NCBI GenBank assembly: GCA_037074705.1
Contig: CM073591.1
Span: forward strand, 81,884,532-81,948,531
Length of the DNA stretch: 64,000 nucleotides
Source of the DNA: Zhengitettix transpicula
Lineage: Eukaryota; Arthropoda; Insecta; Orthoptera; Tetrigidae
Direction: 5' to 3'
In this document: piece after piece, positions 60,537 to 64,000 of the stretch
Layout: every line of letters starts with the position of its first letter
Numbering within the stretch: the stretch's first letter is position 1
Made by a program: the position numbers and the translations under genes
The notes under the pieces: generated by a model
Database searches by the model: none
What the model saw: the letters and a program-made list of their open reading frames with translations, nothing else
What the model was told of the DNA's origin: nothing

Positions 60537-61422
60537 TATGGATGTTAATATTTATATTATTATTTAAGAAATCATCTACATAGTTCTCATACCTAATGTT
60601 AAAAACTTATTTAACATCATGTTTTTAATTAATTTAAAGGTCAAAGTAACACGATAATATATACTCATGTGAAATATACTAAAATATTTTAAATGGTGTG
60701 TAATACTCATACATTTATTTTTTAATCAATTGTAATGGCCTCACACCTTTAAAATAAAGTCTAATCGTTGTAGGGAGAATAGTTACTAGGCTTTCTAATC
60801 GTCAAGTCGAAGCGAAATAAAAAAAAAATCGTTGTGTCTGTCAAAAGTATCTTGGACTAACGAAACTATCTCTAATTTTTCCAGCTACAAAAATTTATTT
60901 TTGGGAGAATGTTGTTTTATATGAAAATAAATTACCAGAATAATAATCTACAAAAAATATGACATATATTATTCAAAAATATGGATGTTAATATTTATAT
61001 TATTATTTAAGAAATCATCTACATAGTTCTCATACCTAATGTTAAAAACTTATTTAACATCATGTTTTTAATTAATTTAAAGGTCAAAGTAACACGATAA
61101 TATATACTCATGTGAAATATACTAAAATATTTTAAATGGTGTGTAATACTCATACATTTATTTTTTAATCAATTGTAATGGCCTCACACCTTTAAAATAA
61201 AGTCTAATCGTTGTAGGGAGAATAGTTACTAGGCTTTCTAATCGTCAAGTCGAAGCGAAATAAAAAAAAAATCGTTGTGTCTGTCAAAAGTATCTTGGAC
61301 TAACGAAACTATCTCTAATTTTTCCAGCTACAAAAATTTATTTTTGGGAGAATGTTGTTTTATATGAAAATAAATTACCAGAATAATAATCTACAAAAAA
61401 TATGACATATATTATTCAAAAA
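60537..61422 (+). repeat. tandem duplication, two 443-bp units, apparently identical
   Basis: The unit starting ATGGATGTTAATATTTATAT at 60538 recurs at 60981. Following both copies by eye to the shared end ATATTATTCAAAAAT, I see no difference. Junctions: the first unit joins the second at ATTCAAAAAT|ATGGATG; the second continues into TTTGCATGTC. There is no coding capacity. It is either very recent or an assembly artefact. Confidence 0.92.
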
Positions 61423-63159
61423 TTTTGCATGTCAAATTTTCCACTACATAGTACGTCTGTACACAATAATATTATGAATTTTGATATGTCAACAATACAA
61501 TTATCACCGAATCAGTAAATTTGATCCATGGAATAACTGTATAGAAGAAAGATGACTGATATTGATTGTCGACTGAGAAACGAAATGTAGGCACCCCGCG
61601 TCTCATGTTTACTTTCACCTTTATATTATCCAAAGATTTTCGGTACCAATTTCGGCAATATATTTATTCATATTTTTTATTCGTCCTTTAATACTTTCTC
61701 ATCGATGTTAAGCTCTATTTAATTTATAAATGTATACTATTCGTACACAAAGTTGAATTGTCACTTTTGTAAATGATATTTCATTACACCCAAGTACAAC
61801 CATTTGAAGTTCTCTTGTCATGCATAGTTCACGGACCTATTACAAAGGTTTATTGGTGTTTCGTTTCAGTACACGTCCACTCACAAGTGAAAGGCGGACC
61901 ATGACGCATGGGGCAGGACATAGACAAATCCGCACTTCCTTCTTCTGTACTCCTCCCATGCACATTCAAACTACGGTACGTCCATGAAGATAGCTTTAAT
62001 TCGCAGTAGTTATGACAAATACTTCGATTAATCATTTTCCAAAATATTTAACTTATTATTATAATGTTACACAATTTTAGATCATTGTTGGTACAAATAA
62101 ATATTTTGAAAAAATAATTATGTTTCCTATGGCATTGTAACTTGAAAGTATTTATCCACGGGTATTTGAAAAATGTTCCAAAAAATGGGAAAGAAACGTT
62201 ACGTTCGTGTCATAGAAAGTTTAAAATGACGTAGATATTATAAATTATACTTTTTCTAGATGAATTCATTCACAAATTTATTTCAGAATTTCATTCGAGA
62301 TTCTAAGATATTTCGTATTAAATTATTATACATTTTCTATTGATATTTACTACAAAATATCCGTCATATTTATATATTTTCATTCTACTTTTACTATAAA
62401 GGCCAAACGTGTCATGTAAATAGCGCAGAGGTAAAAGCTGCTTGCTGTCAGAGGCACTAACTTAGACCGACAAATATTGTCAATAGAAATATGTTTGATA
62501 ATATTTTAATAAATCTCGTGCCGTTATTCGATTTATAAATTAGTATCCAGTAATCATAATCTTCATCGTAACTGGCATAACATGTTCTAATCTCGTCACT
62601 CTCTTTCAGTCATTAATTTCCCTAATCACAAATATCAATTGTAATATTTTGAGTATCCTGAGGAATCCATGCAATACGTGTACTGAATTATGTTTCAGTA
62701 CCCCAATAGTAATTAATTTCAATGTCATTATTAATATATTGTTTCGTATGTTGCTTATGGTCTCGCTAGTACAATATATCACAATGATATTCAAGTAAAC
62801 AGCAATACTTTATATTCTAATAATAATCTACTTGTAAAATACTTGCCAATGTTTTAGGCACTTTACAGAACGTAAAATTACAGTGCTGGAATGTCGTGTT
62901 TGTAATTCGCGCCATTTCAATTCGATCCGCCATGTATTGTGAAATTATGTTTCTAGTTTTTCTTGAGTTTAAATAATGAATAATCGAGTTATTTACTGAC
63001 CTGTTTAATTTAACACATTATGAAAGTACTATTCGTGTTCAGTTAAATAATATTTTTATTGTATAATTGAAAAAAGGCACATTTATGGAAACTGTCGGGC
63101 TCATGGAGAGAACGATAAAGAAGGTCACAAAAAATGATTAAGTGATATCTAAAGAGATC
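61423..63159. other. no gene seen; AT-rich
   Basis: A 61-residue minus frame (61850-62035) in a slightly GC-richer patch is unrecognised. At about 62408-62440 a faint tRNA-like A box (TAGCGCAGAGGTAAAAGC) occurs without a B box. Confidence 0.55.
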
Positions 63160-63321
63160 AGGAAAGGGAAATAATTAACTTTTCAGAGAATTATTAAGGA
63201 AGAATCGAGGAAAAACATAAAGACAGAACAAAAAGAAATTAGGAAAGGGAAATAATTATCTTTTCAGAGAATTATTAAGGAAGAATCGAGGAAAAACATA
63301 AAGACAGAACAAAAAGAAATT
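63160..63321 (+). repeat. tandem duplication, two 81-bp units
   Basis: The unit starting AGGAAAGGGAAATAATTA at 63160 is repeated at 63241 with one visible change (AACTTT versus ATCTTT). It is purine-rich with no coding capacity. Confidence 0.9.
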
Positions 63322-63639
63322 AATAAGTTTGTCTAGCAACACATCGAAAAATTGAAGAAACTATGCCCTTTCTTATTTGTAACCGACGAATTTTAAGTTA
63401 CTATTAGAATGCTGACAAAAAGGTAGGCCAGTTCGATACTGAATGTTCCATCATTTTTTAAATTGTTATAAAAAAACTATTAAAGATTGTAGACTACTGT
63501 CCAGTTTACGCTAAAATAATATTATTTTAAGAATGAAATTAATTTAATAGTGTTTTGTCGCAAATCCTTCACTAAACGTCAGTCACTGTCTCGTTATGTT
63601 TGTTGAGTCAATACCTTTTTATTTTCCTTTTTGTTTGTA

Positions 63640-63967
63640 CCAGCAATAAAGTTTCTCTCAGAAGTGGAGGCAGAATTAAGACCTAGACCTGGTTGTTTAG
63701 ACCCGTGCTGACACTTCGCGCTTCAGCTAATGGAAAATCGAGCTTCAGCAACCTCCATTGTGTTTCACAGTGCGAAAGGACAGCCGTAAATACACCGAGA
63801 GTCCGACAGACAGTAGACACCATAACTCGAGCGTAAACGTCACTCAGTGCGCTCACTGAGCGTGTAACAGCACAACGCCCCGGTTCTTCTCAGACACATT
63901 TACGGCTCCTAAAGTGCAAGGTCGCAAACATAGCTCACCATTAAAGCCGAGGAAAACCACCGACAGC
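63640..63967 (+). promoter_or_regulatory. promoter and 5' UTR candidate for the gene at the right edge
   Basis: Composition rises from AT-rich to balanced over the last ~330 bases. A perfect 7-bp inverted repeat CTCAGTG-CGCT-CACTGAG (63843-63860) contains TCAGT at 63844, matching the arthropod initiator consensus. No TATA box is seen in the right place. If transcription starts there, the leader would be about 120 bases before the ATG at 63968. Confidence 0.35.
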
Positions 63968-64000
63968 ATGGAAGCAAAATCGTCGTGGGAAGCAACGAAT
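63968..64000 (+). CDS. possible start of a coding region, cut by the window edge
   Basis: ATG at 63968 sits in a good initiation context (A at -3, G at +4) and opens MEAKSSWEATN before the window ends. Eleven codons are not enough to name the product. The sequence has no signal-peptide character, so a cytoplasmic or nuclear protein is more likely. On the opposite strand the same place reads ATGCTGTCGGTGG..., a short hydrophobic lead ending at a GTGAGC donor. The minus strand therefore remains an alternative. Confidence 0.35.
   Translation, partial: MEAKSSWEATN

Overview
The window is AT-rich animal DNA, roughly two-thirds A+T by eye, with the look of a large, repeat-laden insect genome. It holds a spliced insect cuticular-protein gene with a Rebers-Riddiford chitin-binding domain. 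It also holds DD34D mariner and Tc1/mariner fossils, non-LTR retrotransposon tails, short retroposons with clean target-site duplications, and long introns. No bacterial, phage or organellar organisation is seen. A polyneopteran such as a cockroach, termite or relative would fit, but that is inference.

Host genes are few. The best is on the minus strand: exons at 15578-15819 and 9414-10053, joined by a 5.5-kb intron in matching phase, with a poly(A) signal at 9295-9300. Its first exon, with the start codon and most of the signal peptide, was not found with confidence. The last ~350 bases form a GC-richer promoter-like island with a well-placed ATG at 63968 that runs off the right edge. A few weaker exon candidates (26142-26352 minus, 35348-35461 plus) are listed with low confidence.

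Most of the rest is mobile-element debris. The left edge is a broken mariner. A ~570-bp A-tailed retroposon family is present in six copies (11.6, 27.1, 27.2, 33.0, 46.9 and 55.6 kb), three with clear target-site duplications. A second family of palindromic elements (11.0, 16.5, 22.2, 36.2 and 53.4 kb, with relatives at 23.5, 29.9 and 37.7-38.6 kb) carries one asymmetric tail, 9-14 bp target-site duplications and hammerhead-ribozyme-like motifs. It resembles terminal repeats of Penelope-like elements. A third family (3.4, 35.9 and 53.9 kb) has a shared leader followed by degenerate ~30-bp tandem units. Fossil LINE reverse-transcriptase C-termini lie at 18.8, 20.7 and 52.2 kb, and a LINE 3' tail with a TCTA repeat at 46 kb.

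Recent local duplications include an apparently exact 443-bp tandem repeat at 60.5-61.4 kb and an 81-bp one at 63.2 kb. GC-richer islands at 31.8, 43.2, 48.4, 55.3 and 57.9 kb may be unannotated promoters or exons. All coordinates and motif comparisons were made by eye.
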